Origin: Pseudomonadota bacterium | GTDB taxonomy: Bacteria > Pseudomonadota > Gammaproteobacteria > Pseudomonadales > Pseudomonadaceae | Direction of reading: 5' to 3' | DNA: 28,974 nucleotides | Assembly: GCA_023388335.1 (NCBI GenBank) | Contig: JAEWGL010000108.1 | Span: 1-28,974, forward strand | Part shown: piece after piece, positions 16,649 through 24,980 of the stretch | How the letters are laid out: each line of letters opens with the position of its first letter | How positions within the stretch are numbered: position 1 is the stretch's first letter | Notes under the pieces: generated by a model | The model's input: only the letters and a program-made list of their open reading frames with translations | Database searches by the model: none | What the model was told of the DNA's origin: nothing | Position numbers and translations under genes: made by a program

Positions 16649-17739
16649 CGCACACCCGCCTGGCCGACGATGCCGCCCTGGCGATCGATGGCGAACACCT
16701 CCACCTGCACCTGCGCGGGCACCACGCTGCGGGCGAAGGCCAGCGCATGCTGGCACACGGCATCGCCCAGGGCGACGCCCGCGGCGTGGGCCAGGGCCAA
16801 CGCCTGTTGGCTGGTGTTGGCGCCGACGATGGCCGCCTGCAGCGCGCCGTCGGCGCCGATGTCCGCAGCCCAGGCGGCCAGCTGCGGCAGGTCGATGCTG
16901 GAATGGCGGCTGTGCAGGTCCATGTGCCCGGCGGCCAGCTTGCTGATCTTGCCGAACCCGCCACACAGGCTCAGGCGCGGCACCGGCACCTTGCGCAGGT
17001 GCTTGAGCACCGCGCCGACGAAGTCGCCCATCTCGATCAGGGCGATCTCCGGCATGCCGTAGACGCGGCGCATGGTGTCTTCGCTGGCGTTGCCGGTGCA
17101 GGCGGCGATGTGCGTGTAGCCGTTGGTGTGGGCGACGTCGATGCCCTGGTGGATCGAGGCAATATAGGCTGAGCAGGAGAACGGCCGGACGATGCCGCTG
17201 GTGCCGAGGATCGACAGTCCGCCAAGAATGCCCAGACGCGGGTTCATGGTCTTGAGCGCCAGCTGCTCGCCATCGCGCACGTTGACCGTGACCTCGAAGC
17301 CGCCGGCGTAGGCGCAGTCGCTGGCCAGCTGCTGCAAATGCTGGCTGATCATGCGCCGTGGCACGGGATTGATCGCCGGTTCGCCCACGCCCAGCACCAG
17401 CCCGGGTCGGGTCACGGTGCCCACGCCCGCGCCCGCGACAAAGCGAATGCCAGGTTCGGCCAGCAGCCGCACCTGGCTGAACAGCAAGGCACCATGGGTC
17501 ACGTCCGGATCGTCGCCGGCATCCTTGAGCGTGCCGGCTTCGGCGCGCTCGCCCGCGCGGCGGCAGAACTCCAGGCGCATCTGCACCTGCTTGCCCTTGG
17601 GCAAGGTGATCTGCACCGCGTCGTGCCGCTCGCCGGTGAGCAGCAGCCGTGCCGCCGCGAGGCTGGTGGCCGTGGCGCAGCTGCCGGTGGTCAGGCCGCT
17701 GCGCAATGGCGCGGCCAGTTCCGCAGTCTCTTCACGCAT
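16645..17739 (-). CDS. cbiD: Precorrin/cobalt-precorrin-5B C1-methyltransferase CbiD
   Basis: This 364-residue protein starts with RSGLTTGSCATATSLAAA, the CbiD hallmark, followed by GVGTVTRPGLVLGVGEPAIN and the AYIASIHQGIDVAHTNGYTH region with ACTGN. CbiD transfers a methyl group from SAM to C1 of the corrin ring in the anaerobic pathway and is unrelated to CobF, the aerobic-pathway enzyme for that step. Its presence beside cobG is notable. It overlaps cobL by 8 bases upstream and cobK by 4 bases downstream, so the three are coupled. Confidence 0.94.
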   Translation of the reverse strand: MREETAELAAPLRSGLTTGSCATATSLAAARLLLTGERHDAVQITLPKGKQVQMRLEFCRRAGERAEAGTLKDAGDDPDVTHGALLFSQVRLLAEPGIRFVAGAGVGTVTRPGLVLGVGEPAINPVPRRMISQHLQQLASDCAYAGGFEVTVNVRDGEQLALKTMNPRLGILGGLSILGTSGIVRPFSCSAYIASIHQGIDVAHTNGYTHIAACTGNASEDTMRRVYGMPEIALIEMGDFVGAVLKHLRKVPVPRLSLCGGFGKISKLAAGHMDLHSRHSSIDLPQLAAWAADIGADGALQAAIVGANTSQQALALAHAAGVALGDAVCQHALAFARSVVPAQVQVEVFAIDRQGGIVGQAGVR

Positions 17740-18943
17740 CGAGGGGCTTTACCGTCTCAAGCAGGGTGATGGGCAACGCCTGGCGCCAGGTGTCGAAGGC
17801 GCCGAGCGGCTGGGCTTGGGCGATGTGGAGGCGGGTCAGCTCGCCGCCATGGCGCTCGCGCCAGTCGACCAGGGCCAACTCGCTCTGCAAGGTCACGGCA
17901 TTGGCCACCAGCCGCCCGCCGGGGCGCAGGCGCTCCCAGCACAGTGCCAGCACGCCTTCGCGGGTCACGCCGCCGCCGATGAAGATCGCGTCGGGGCGCT
18001 CGAGCGCGTCCAGGGCCTGCGGCGCGCGGCCGCGAACCAGTTGCAGGCCCGGCACGCCAAGGGCATCGCGGTTGTGCTCGATAAGCTGCTGGCGTCCTTC
18101 GTCGGCTTCGATGGCCAGGGCGCGGCAGCTAGGGTGAGCGCGCATCCACTCGATGCCAATCGAACCACAGCCGGCACCGACATCCCAGAGCAGCTCGCCC
18201 GGCTGCGGTGCCAGACGCGCCAGGGTGATGGCGCGCACGTCGCGCTTGGTCAGCTGGCCGTCATGGCGGAAGCTGTTGTCGGGCAGGCCGACCACCGGCG
18301 ACAAGCGCGGAGCGTCGGGCGCGGCCAGGCATTCGATGGCCACCAGGTTCAGGGCCGCGATCAGTGGTGCCTGCCAGTCCTGCGCGGTGCCTTCGAGGCG
18401 GCGCTCGGCAGGACCGCCCACGTGTTCGAACACCTGTAGCCGGCTGGGGCCGAAGCCGCGCTCGCGCAGCAACGCGGCAATAGCGGCGGGGCTGTCGCCG
18501 TCGTTGCTCAACACCAGCAGACGCACGCCGCTATAGAGGTGGGCATTGAGCGCCGCCAGCGGACGGGCCACCAACGACAGCGTCAGCACGTCCTGCAGCG
18601 GCCAGCCCAGCCGGGCGGCCGCGAGGGCGCAGGAGGAGGGCATGGGCAAGACCTGCAGGTCGGCGGCCGGCAGCTGACGCGCCAGGCTGGCGCCGACGCC
18701 ATAGTACATAGGGTCGCCGCTGGCCAGCACGCACACTGGCTCACCGCGCAGGGCCAGCACCGGTGCCAGGGAGAACGGGCTGGGCCAGGCCTGGCGCTCG
18801 CCGCCGATGCAGCGCGGCAGCAGCGCCAGCTGGCGCGGGCTGCCGAAAATCCGCCGGGCACCCAGCAGCGCGCGCCGGGCATTCTTGCCCAGGCCGCCGA
18901 AACCGTCTTCACCAATACCCACTACTGTCAGCCAGGGCGACAT
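17732..18943 (-). CDS. cobL: Precorrin-6B C5,15-methyltransferase/decarboxylase CobL
   Basis: This 403-residue fusion comprises a CbiE-type methyltransferase (about 1-200, with VVGIGEDGF and VLASGDPMYYG) and a CbiT-type Rossmann methyltransferase (about 215-400, with the SAM loop LLWDVGAGCGSIGIEW and FIGGGV). The N-terminal half methylates C5 or C15 and the C-terminal half methylates and decarboxylates the C12 acetate. The length matches known CobL. The ATG at 18943 has GAGGA 7 bases upstream. It is divergent from cobG across 103 bases and overlaps cbiD. Confidence 0.95.
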   Translation of the reverse strand: MSPWLTVVGIGEDGFGGLGKNARRALLGARRIFGSPRQLALLPRCIGGERQAWPSPFSLAPVLALRGEPVCVLASGDPMYYGVGASLARQLPAADLQVLPMPSSCALAAARLGWPLQDVLTLSLVARPLAALNAHLYSGVRLLVLSNDGDSPAAIAALLRERGFGPSRLQVFEHVGGPAERRLEGTAQDWQAPLIAALNLVAIECLAAPDAPRLSPVVGLPDNSFRHDGQLTKRDVRAITLARLAPQPGELLWDVGAGCGSIGIEWMRAHPSCRALAIEADEGRQQLIEHNRDALGVPGLQLVRGRAPQALDALERPDAIFIGGGVTREGVLALCWERLRPGGRLVANAVTLQSELALVDWRERHGGELTRLHIAQAQPLGAFDTWRQALPITLLETVKPLDA

Positions 18944-18981
18944 GCCACATCCTCATCAACAACCACCATCGGACCGCAGAC

Positions 18982-19012
18982 TTTTCATGCCGTCGGCCAA
19001 AGCAGGCATAAT
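18982..19012 (+). promoter_or_regulatory. Weak candidate promoter for cobG-cobH-cobI-cobJ
   Basis: CATAAT (19007-19012) is a fair -10, with TTTTCA/TTTCAT (from 18982) 18-19 bases upstream. On the opposite strand TATTAT overlaps the same bases and could serve cobL. The gap holds no cobalamin riboswitch. The assignment rests only on loose consensus matches. Confidence 0.3.
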
Positions 19013-19046
19013 ACCGCGCCTTCTACACTGAAGCGCTCTTTCACGA

Positions 19047-20384
19047 TTGCCGGATGCCCCCTTGAAGCAGGTCCTGACCCCTGAAGTTTCGCCTCGTCCC
19101 TCGGCTTGCCCGGGGTTGTGGCGCATCGTCGCTGCGCGCGATGGCGGGATCTGCCGGATCAAGTTGCCGGGCGGGCTGCTGCACGCCGACCAGGCCGATG
19201 CCGTGGCCGCTGCCGCCGAGCGCTTTGCCCAGGGCACCCTCGAGGCTACCAATCGCGGCAACCTGCAGATTCGCGGCATCGGTACCGAGCACGGCAGGCT
19301 GATCGAGCACCTGCTCGACGCTGGACTCGGCCCACGCGAGGCCGGCGGTGACGACGTGCGCAACCTGATGCTCAGCCCTTTGGCCGGGCTGGACCGAACG
19401 CAGCTGTTCGACGCCCGCCCTTTGGCCGGGCAGATCCTGCAGATGCTCGAAGGCACCCCGCGCTTTCATCAGCTGTCGGCCAAGTTCGCCGTGCAGCTGG
19501 ACGCCGGCGAATCCCTGGCAATGCTCGTCCATCCCCACGACCTTTGGCTCTCGGCCCTGTACCTGGATCAGCAGGTATGGCTGGCCTTCGGCCTGGCCGG
19601 TTGCCCAGGCGACGGCCAGACGCTCGGCGCGGTGCCGCTGGCGCAGGGGTTGGCGCTGGTGCGTGCGGTGCTGGAGCGCTTCCTCGACCTGGCTCGACCC
19701 GAGCAGTCGCGCATGCGCCAGTTGCTCGATGACGTCCCGGCCGAGGCGTTCACCCTTGGCCTGGGCCTGCCGATCCGCCGCGATGCCCCTGTACTCGATT
19801 GGCGCCGCCCGCCGGCTGGCACGCCGTACCTGGGCGCGCTGGCGCAACGAGACGACCAGCGCCTGGCGGTGGGCACCGCGCCGCCGCTCGGTCGCTTGGA
19901 CCCTTTGATGCTGCGGGGTGTGGCCCGGCTGGTCCGTGATCACGGCGATGGCAGCCTGCGCCTGACCCCTTGGCAAAGCCTGGTGCTGCCCAACATCGCC
20001 ATGAATCGGCTGCCTGCCGTGCAGCAGGCCCTGGCCGAGCTCGGCCTGTTGTGCAGCGGCGACCAGCCCCTCGCCCGGCTGATCGCCTGCACCGGCTCCA
20101 GTGGCTGCGCCAAGGGACTGGCCGAGACCAAGGGCGACGCCCTCGCCCTGGCCGGTCTGCTGCAGCGCGGCGACCCCGGCAGCGTGCACCTTAGCGGCTG
20201 CCAACGATCCTGCGCCGTGGCCCATGTCGCGCCGGCCACCCTGCTGGCCCGTGCCCCGGGCCGCTATGACCTGTATCTGCGTGACGCCCGCCAGCCCGGT
20301 TTCGGAGCCCTGCGAGCGCGCGACCTCACTTTGCAACAAGCAGGCGAGCTGCTCGACCTGCCCACGGAGCACCTTGATGATTGA
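19047..20384 (+). CDS. cobG: Precorrin-3B synthase CobG
   Basis: This 445-residue member of the nitrite/sulfite reductase fold holds a siroheme-like Fe4S4 site: C348-x5-C354 (CTGSSGC) and C385-x3-C389 (CQRSC). CobG uses O2 to hydroxylate C20 of precorrin-3A and form a gamma-lactone, the marker step of the aerobic cobalamin pathway. An N-terminal ferredoxin-like domain contains GGICRIKLPGG and ATNRGNLQIRG. The start is uncertain: TTG at 19047 is used, TTG at 19062 is also possible, and no in-frame ATG fits. It is the first gene of the plus-strand cob run, overlapping cobH by 8 bases. Confidence 0.93.
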   Translation: MPDAPLKQVLTPEVSPRPSACPGLWRIVAARDGGICRIKLPGGLLHADQADAVAAAAERFAQGTLEATNRGNLQIRGIGTEHGRLIEHLLDAGLGPREAGGDDVRNLMLSPLAGLDRTQLFDARPLAGQILQMLEGTPRFHQLSAKFAVQLDAGESLAMLVHPHDLWLSALYLDQQVWLAFGLAGCPGDGQTLGAVPLAQGLALVRAVLERFLDLARPEQSRMRQLLDDVPAEAFTLGLGLPIRRDAPVLDWRRPPAGTPYLGALAQRDDQRLAVGTAPPLGRLDPLMLRGVARLVRDHGDGSLRLTPWQSLVLPNIAMNRLPAVQQALAELGLLCSGDQPLARLIACTGSSGCAKGLAETKGDALALAGLLQRGDPGSVHLSGCQRSCAVAHVAPATLLARAPGRYDLYLRDARQPGFGALRARDLTLQQAGELLDLPTEHLDD

Positions 20385-21003
20385 TTACATCCGCGATGGT
20401 CAGGAGATCTATCGCAATTCCTTCCGGATCATCCGCGAGGAAGCGCGGCTGGAGCGCATTCCCGCCGACCTGGAAAAGCTCGCCGTGCGCGTGATCCACG
20501 CGTGTGGCATGGTCGATGCCATCGACGGCCTGCAGTTCTCGCAGGGTGCCGGCACCGCTGGGCGCGAGGCCCTGGCCAAGGGCGCGCCGATCCTCTGTGA
20601 CGCGCACATGGTGGCCGAAGGGGTGACCCGCGCGCGCCTTCCGGCCAACAATCCGGTGATCTGCACCCTGCGTGATCCGAGCGTGGCGGGCATGGCCAGC
20701 GAGGCGGGCAACACCCGTTCGGCCGTGGCCCTTGAGCTGTGGCGCCCGCACCTGGAAGACAGCGTGGTGGTGATCGGCAATGCGCCGACCGCATTGTTCT
20801 ACCTGCTGGAGATGCTCGATGCCGGCGCACCGAAGCCGGCATTGATCCTCGGCTTCCCGGTCGGTTTCGTCGGCGCCGCCGAATCCAAGGCCATGCTCGC
20901 CGCCGACAGCCGCGGCGTGCCGTTCGTGATCATGCAGGGCCGCCTGGGCGGCAGCGCCATGGCCGCCGCCGCCGTCAACGCACTCGCCACGGAGGTGGAG
21001 TGA
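20377..21003 (+). CDS. cobH: Precorrin-8X methylmutase CobH
   Basis: This 208-residue protein moves the methyl group from C11 to C12 of precorrin-8X to give hydrogenobyrinate. The family shows in MIDYIRDGQEIYRNSF, in RVIHACGMVD with the catalytic His (about residue 43) and in NAPTALFYLLEMLD and GFPVGFVGAAESK. The ATG at 20377 lies inside the end of cobG; the frame remains open further upstream but that part is a cobG shadow. The TGA stop and the cobI ATG share a base. Confidence 0.95.
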   Translation: MIDYIRDGQEIYRNSFRIIREEARLERIPADLEKLAVRVIHACGMVDAIDGLQFSQGAGTAGREALAKGAPILCDAHMVAEGVTRARLPANNPVICTLRDPSVAGMASEAGNTRSAVALELWRPHLEDSVVVIGNAPTALFYLLEMLDAGAPKPALILGFPVGFVGAAESKAMLAADSRGVPFVIMQGRLGGSAMAAAAVNALATEVE

Positions 21004-21734
21004 TGCAGCAACGTGGACGTCTGCTCGGCCTGGGCGTCGGCCCCGGCGACCCGGAGCTGATCACGGTCAAGGCCCTGCGCCTGCTGCGCGAGGCACCGGT
21101 GGTGGCCTACTTCGTGGCCAAGGGTAAGCGTGGCAATGCCTTCGGCATCATCGAGGCGCACCTGCAGCCTGCACAGACCCTGTTGCCACTGGTGTATCCG
21201 GTGACTACCGAGGTGCTGCCGGCCCCGCTGTCCTACGAACAGGTGATCAGCGACTTCTACGATGCCGCGAGCCTGGAAGTGGCCGCGCACCTGGATGCCG
21301 GGCGCGACGTGGCGGTGATCTGCGAGGGTGACCCGTTCTTCTACGGCTCCTACATGTACCTGCACGATCGCCTGGCCGAGCGCTACGACGCCGAGGTGAT
21401 CCCAGGCGTCTGCTCGATGCTTGGCGGCGCCTCGGTGCTCGGCGCGCCGCTGGTCTATCGCAACCAGAGCCTGTCGGTGCTCTCCGGCGTGCTGCCGCAT
21501 GAGGAGCTCAAGCGCCGCCTGGCCGATGCCGATGCGGCGGTGATCATGAAACTGGGCCGCAACTTCCCCAAGGTGCGCCAGGTGCTGACCGAGCTCGGCC
21601 TTGACGGGCGCGCGCTGTACGTCGAGCGCGCGACCATGGCCAACCAGAAGATCGTCGCCCTGGACGCGGTCGACCCCCAGTCCTCGCCGTATTTCTCGCT
21701 GATCATCGTGCCGGGCGAAAGGTGGCAGGGATGA
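21003..21734 (+). CDS. cobI: Precorrin-2 C20-methyltransferase CobI
   Basis: This 243-residue SAM-dependent tetrapyrrole methylase converts precorrin-2 to precorrin-3A, the first step specific to corrinoids. It shows GRLLGLGVGPGDPELITVKA at the N-terminus, the family motif ICEGDPFFYGSYMYL, and EVIPGVCSMLGGAS. The ATG at 21003 overlaps the cobH stop (TGATG), and the 3' end overlaps the cobJ ATG (ATGA). Confidence 0.95.
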   Translation: MQQRGRLLGLGVGPGDPELITVKALRLLREAPVVAYFVAKGKRGNAFGIIEAHLQPAQTLLPLVYPVTTEVLPAPLSYEQVISDFYDAASLEVAAHLDAGRDVAVICEGDPFFYGSYMYLHDRLAERYDAEVIPGVCSMLGGASVLGAPLVYRNQSLSVLSGVLPHEELKRRLADADAAVIMKLGRNFPKVRQVLTELGLDGRALYVERATMANQKIVALDAVDPQSSPYFSLIIVPGERWQG

Positions 21735-23434
21735 CGGCGCGCAAGGCACCTGCCATCGTCGTGCTCGGCCCCGGCGCCCTGGCCACGGCGCGCAAGATCC
21801 AGCACCTGTATCCACAGGCTGCGGTGCATGGCCTGGCCGGCCGGGTCGAGGACGTCGGCAGCCTTTACGCTGACTTCGGCCAGACCCTGCGTGCGCTGTA
21901 CCAGCAGGACACGCCGATCATCGCCCTGTGCGCCGCGGGCATTGTCATTCGCAGCCTGGCCAGCCTGCTCAGCGAAAAAGGCGTCGAGCCGCCGGTATTG
22001 GCGGTGGCCGAGGACGGCAGCGCCGTGGTGCCGCTGCTCGGTGGCCTGGGCGGCGTCAACGCCATGGCCCGCGAGATCGGCGCCGCGCTGGACGTGGCGG
22101 CGGCGATCACCACCAGCGGCGAGCTGCGCTTCGGCATCTGCCTGCTCAACCCGCCGCCGGGGTATGCCCTGGCTGACCTGGAGCAGGGCAAGCGCTTCGT
22201 CTCCGACCTGCTGGCGGGCGAAACGGTGCGCGTCGAAGGCGCCGCGCCCTGGCTGGATCAGGTGCAGCTGCCCAGCAGCGAGGCGGCCCAGCGGGTCATC
22301 CATGTCGGCTGCCAGGCACGCCCAGCCAGCCGCGATGAACTGGTGATCCATGCGCGCTCGGTGCTGGTGGCGGTCGATGCGAACCTGCCTGAGCTTGCCG
22401 ACACGGTCCGCGATGCCTTGCGCACCGCCGGTATCGCTGAAGCCTCGCTCGCCTGCCTGCTGGCCAGCGACGCGCAAATGGCCGAGCCAGCGCTGCACGC
22501 CGCCGCCCAGGCTCTGGGTGTGGCCCTGCGTTTCGCCACAGCCGTCGACAGCCTGCACGCCCTCGCCCGCGAGGTGCTGCCGCAGGCCCAACTGTTACCT
22601 GAGACACAGCCTGGCGTGGCGATCGCCATTGCCCCCGTGCCCGTTGCGCCCGAGCAGATCGGACGCGCCCGTGGCCGCCTGGCCGTGATTGGCCTGGGCC
22701 CTGGCGCGGCCGAGCTCATGGTGCCAGCGGTCAAGGCCGAGCTGGCGCGGGCCGATGACGTGCTCGGCTACGAGACCTACGTGCGCATGGCTGGCCCGTT
22801 CCGCGACGATCAGGTGTTGCACTGCACCGACAACCGCGAAGAAATGCAGCGCGCGCGCCATGCCTTCGAGCTGGCCGCGCAAGGGCGCTCGGTGGTGGTG
22901 GTGTCCTCCGGTGATCCAGGCGTGTTCGCCATGGCCGCTGCCGTGCTCGAAGCCTTGCACGCATCCACCGATCCGGCGTGGCAGCGGGTCGAGCTGCAGA
23001 TCCTGCCCGGTGTCTCCGCCTCCCTGGCCACGGCCGCCCAGGCCGGTGCACCGCTGGGGCATGACTTCTGCGTCATGTCGTTGTCGGACAACCTCAAGCC
23101 CTGGTCGATCATCGAAGCGCGCCTGGACCTCGCCGCCCAGGCCGACCTGGTGCTGGCGTTCTATAACCCAATCTCGCGCTCGCGGCCGTGGCAGCTGGGC
23201 CGCGCGCTGGAGATCGTGCGCCAGCATCGCGATGCGCAGACCCCTGTAGTCCTTGGGCGCGATATCGGTAGGCCTGGGCAGACCCTGAAGGTCGTCATCC
23301 TCGGCGAATTGCTGCCGGAAATGGTCGACATGCGCACCATGGTCCTGATCGGTTCCTCGACCACCTGCACCTTTGCCCGCGCCGATGGCGGGACGTGGGT
23401 CTATACCCCGCGCTGGTATCCCGTGGCCCCGTAA
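21731..23434 (+). CDS. cobJ: CbiG-CobJ fusion: lactonase domain plus precorrin-3B C17-methyltransferase
   Basis: This 567-residue protein has two parts. Residues about 1-310 resemble CbiG, with IIALCAAGIVIRSLASLL, VAEDGSAVVPLLGGLGGVNA and a C-terminal CobE/CbiG-like part (LACLLASDAQMAEPAL). CbiG opens the lactone of cobalt-precorrin-5A in the anaerobic pathway. Residues about 315-567 are the CobJ/CbiH methylase, with LAVIGLGPGAAELMVPAVK, VVSSGDPGVFAMAA and ADLVLAFYNPISRSRPWQL. Plain CobJ is about 250 residues. The ATG at 21731 overlaps the cobI stop; a GTG at 21722 is less likely. It is the last gene of the plus-strand cob run and is followed by a strong hairpin. Confidence 0.94.
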   Translation: MTARKAPAIVVLGPGALATARKIQHLYPQAAVHGLAGRVEDVGSLYADFGQTLRALYQQDTPIIALCAAGIVIRSLASLLSEKGVEPPVLAVAEDGSAVVPLLGGLGGVNAMAREIGAALDVAAAITTSGELRFGICLLNPPPGYALADLEQGKRFVSDLLAGETVRVEGAAPWLDQVQLPSSEAAQRVIHVGCQARPASRDELVIHARSVLVAVDANLPELADTVRDALRTAGIAEASLACLLASDAQMAEPALHAAAQALGVALRFATAVDSLHALAREVLPQAQLLPETQPGVAIAIAPVPVAPEQIGRARGRLAVIGLGPGAAELMVPAVKAELARADDVLGYETYVRMAGPFRDDQVLHCTDNREEMQRARHAFELAAQGRSVVVVSSGDPGVFAMAAAVLEALHASTDPAWQRVELQILPGVSASLATAAQAGAPLGHDFCVMSLSDNLKPWSIIEARLDLAAQADLVLAFYNPISRSRPWQLGRALEIVRQHRDAQTPVVLGRDIGRPGQTLKVVILGELLPEMVDMRTMVLIGSSTTCTFARADGGTWVYTPRWYPVAP

Positions 23435-23488
23435 CCCTGAGGGGGAAGGCTTTCGGGCCGGTCGTCGCGAGTGCTCCCGGTTAGTGTG

Positions 23489-23514
23489 AATGCCCCTGGA
23501 ATGCAGGGGCATTT
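23489..23514 (+). terminator. Hairpin after cobJ and before the paralogue triplet
   Basis: AATGCCCCTG (23489-23498) and CAGGGGCATT (23504-23513) form a perfect 10-base-pair stem with a 5-base loop, followed by a short TTT. It looks like an intrinsic terminator with a poor T-tract. It ends 20 bases before the next ATG, so it may equally be a leader hairpin of that gene. Confidence 0.65.
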
Positions 23515-23533
23515 CCTAGCTGGAGTATTCAAG

Positions 23534-24223
23534 ATGACTGACGATAACGAGATCCTGAGCAATGATTCCGCCGTCCTGGTGGAAGACTCCCTGATGGCGT
23601 TCGGTGCTGGCATGAGCTTGCAAAGCCGCACGGACGTGAAGAACGCCTTCCATTTCGCCTCGCTGGTGGCGAGCAAGCTGTTCGACCAGGAAAGGGACAG
23701 CCAGGCGTGGTATGACCAGTTTCTCAAGGTGATGCAGGACTGCGGCTGGGTGACGGGGCGACGCAGTTATGTGCGCGAGTCCTCCTCGTCCACCACGGTC
23801 ACCGTGGGCGCGGTAGCGGCCAGGGTCCTGGGGACGGCCGGCAAGGCTGCACTGGGTGGCGCGATCGGCGAGGCACTGGGCTCGCTGGCGCAATCGGCCA
23901 TGGATAAGCTGGGCCTGATCCAGGAAGAAAAGAAAGTCTTTGTGCGCAACAAGAAGGGCAAGGGCAATGGCATGGTCGGCTTGGGCGCCTGCATGGAAAC
24001 CTCCGAAGGGGAGGTGGTCCTGGCCATGTGTTGCGTGGCGACGGCCGCGCCCGAGATCGACACCGATCTGCTGGGCATCGAATGGACCCTGGTGTCATCC
24101 GAGTACTACACCGGCACGGCGATACTGTCGTTCAACAAGACGCTGTACGACCGCGTGCGCAGCCATGTGGAAGAGAAACTCGGGGATCGCAGTATCAGCA
24201 ATGTCCTTGAATACGACATCTGA
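23534..24223 (+). CDS. Uncharacterised protein, paralogue 1 of 3, with Gly/Ala-rich segment
   Basis: I do not recognise the function of this 229-residue protein. Residues 13-72 hold the block shared with the next two genes: a hydrophobic start (AVLVEDSLMAFGAGM), a DVKNAFHFASLVASK helix and WYDQF...CGW (W59-x3-F63-x7-G71-W72). Residues 88-128 are rich in Gly, Ala and Val (VGAVAARVLGTAGKAALGGA and onward), amphipathic with small-residue spacing like glycine-zipper or membrane-inserting helices; the other two genes lack it. Three Cys lie at 153, 166 and 167. The C-terminus LEYDI matches EYDL of paralogue 3. There is no signal peptide. The ATG at 23534 has GGAG 8 bases upstream. Hairpins lie on both sides. 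Confidence 0.85.
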   Translation: MTDDNEILSNDSAVLVEDSLMAFGAGMSLQSRTDVKNAFHFASLVASKLFDQERDSQAWYDQFLKVMQDCGWVTGRRSYVRESSSSTTVTVGAVAARVLGTAGKAALGGAIGEALGSLAQSAMDKLGLIQEEKKVFVRNKKGKGNGMVGLGACMETSEGEVVLAMCCVATAAPEIDTDLLGIEWTLVSSEYYTGTAILSFNKTLYDRVRSHVEEKLGDRSISNVLEYDI

Positions 24224-24234
24224 GCGGCGAGCGG

Positions 24235-24265
24235 GCGGCGGCGAGGTGCCGTCGCTTTTTCTTTT
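24235..24265 (+). terminator. Intrinsic terminator between paralogues 1 and 2
   Basis: GCGGCGGC (24235-24242) pairs with GCCGTCGC (24248-24255), with one G-U wobble in RNA, around the loop GAGGT. TTTTTCTTTT (24256-24265) follows directly. This is the clearest Rho-independent terminator in the window. Only 22 bases separate it from the next ATG. Confidence 0.85.
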
Positions 24266-24287
24266 CTGGATTCCGAGGTTTTCCCCC

Positions 24288-24980
24288 ATGGACACAAGAC
24301 AATGCGGCGTGAGCCTGCTGGCTGGCAGCGTGCTGCTGACTGACCACGCCATGCCCCAGTCGCAGCGCCAGGACGTCGCTGATGCACTGCTGTACGCGCA
24401 GTTGTTGGCCAACAAACACGCAGGGTCCCGATTCAATGACCATGCCACGTGGCACAAGGCTTACCGAGCGTCGCTGTCTGGCCTGGGCTGGATCGTGCTC
24501 GCGCAGTTCAACGATGCCAAACTCGCTTCGAGCATGACCTGGCTGGCTTCGTCGCAGCCGCTGCAGGCGTGGCTGGGCACGCGCGACATCGATGCCGATC
24601 GGCTGCTGGGCACGGCCTTGAAGGCGTTGCGGGGCAACGAGCTGGCGCAGCGTCATCTGTGCGCATTCACCCAGCGGCCAGACCCGGATGGCACCCAGGT
24701 CGCACTCGAACTGGGCATCGCCCGGCCTGGCCCAGAGGTCAACCTGTGCAGCATCGCCTTTCGCACGCGCCGAGGCTCGAACCAATCGCTGCTCGACACC
24801 CTTATCGAAGGGGATGAACTGCAAGGCGAAGTGCAGGTGCGGGGGCTGACGCTGCTGCTCGATGAGGCATTGCACGAGGCAAAGCGCGCCGAGCTGCATG
24901 CCCTGATGGCGGACAAGCAGCGTGAAGGCAATTACCGCCTCGATATCGGCCCGTGCCTGCAAGGAGAGCACCATGGATAA
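24288..24980 (+). CDS. Uncharacterised protein, paralogue 2 of 3
   Basis: This 230-residue protein of unknown function shares the N-terminal block of its neighbours: GVSLLAGSVLLTDHAMPQSQ, a QDVADALLYAQLLANK helix and W55-x3-Y59-x7-G67-W68. Its middle has a second set of Trp residues (MTWLASSQPLQAWLG) in place of the Gly/Ala-rich segment of paralogue 1. The C-terminal part (LTLLLDEALHEAKRAEL, then YRLDI) aligns with the helical ends of the others and continues into a short extra tail created by overlap with the next gene. The ATG at 24288 has GAGG about 9 bases upstream. With a terminator just upstream, expression may depend on read-through. Confidence 0.82.
   Translation: MDTRQCGVSLLAGSVLLTDHAMPQSQRQDVADALLYAQLLANKHAGSRFNDHATWHKAYRASLSGLGWIVLAQFNDAKLASSMTWLASSQPLQAWLGTRDIDADRLLGTALKALRGNELAQRHLCAFTQRPDPDGTQVALELGIARPGPEVNLCSIAFRTRRGSNQSLLDTLIEGDELQGEVQVRGLTLLLDEALHEAKRAELHALMADKQREGNYRLDIGPCLQGEHHG

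Noticed and set aside
18944..19046. A cobalamin riboswitch in the divergent cob promoter region
   Set aside because: The gap is only 103 bases and contains no recognisable B12-box sequence; a full riboswitch needs about 200 bases.
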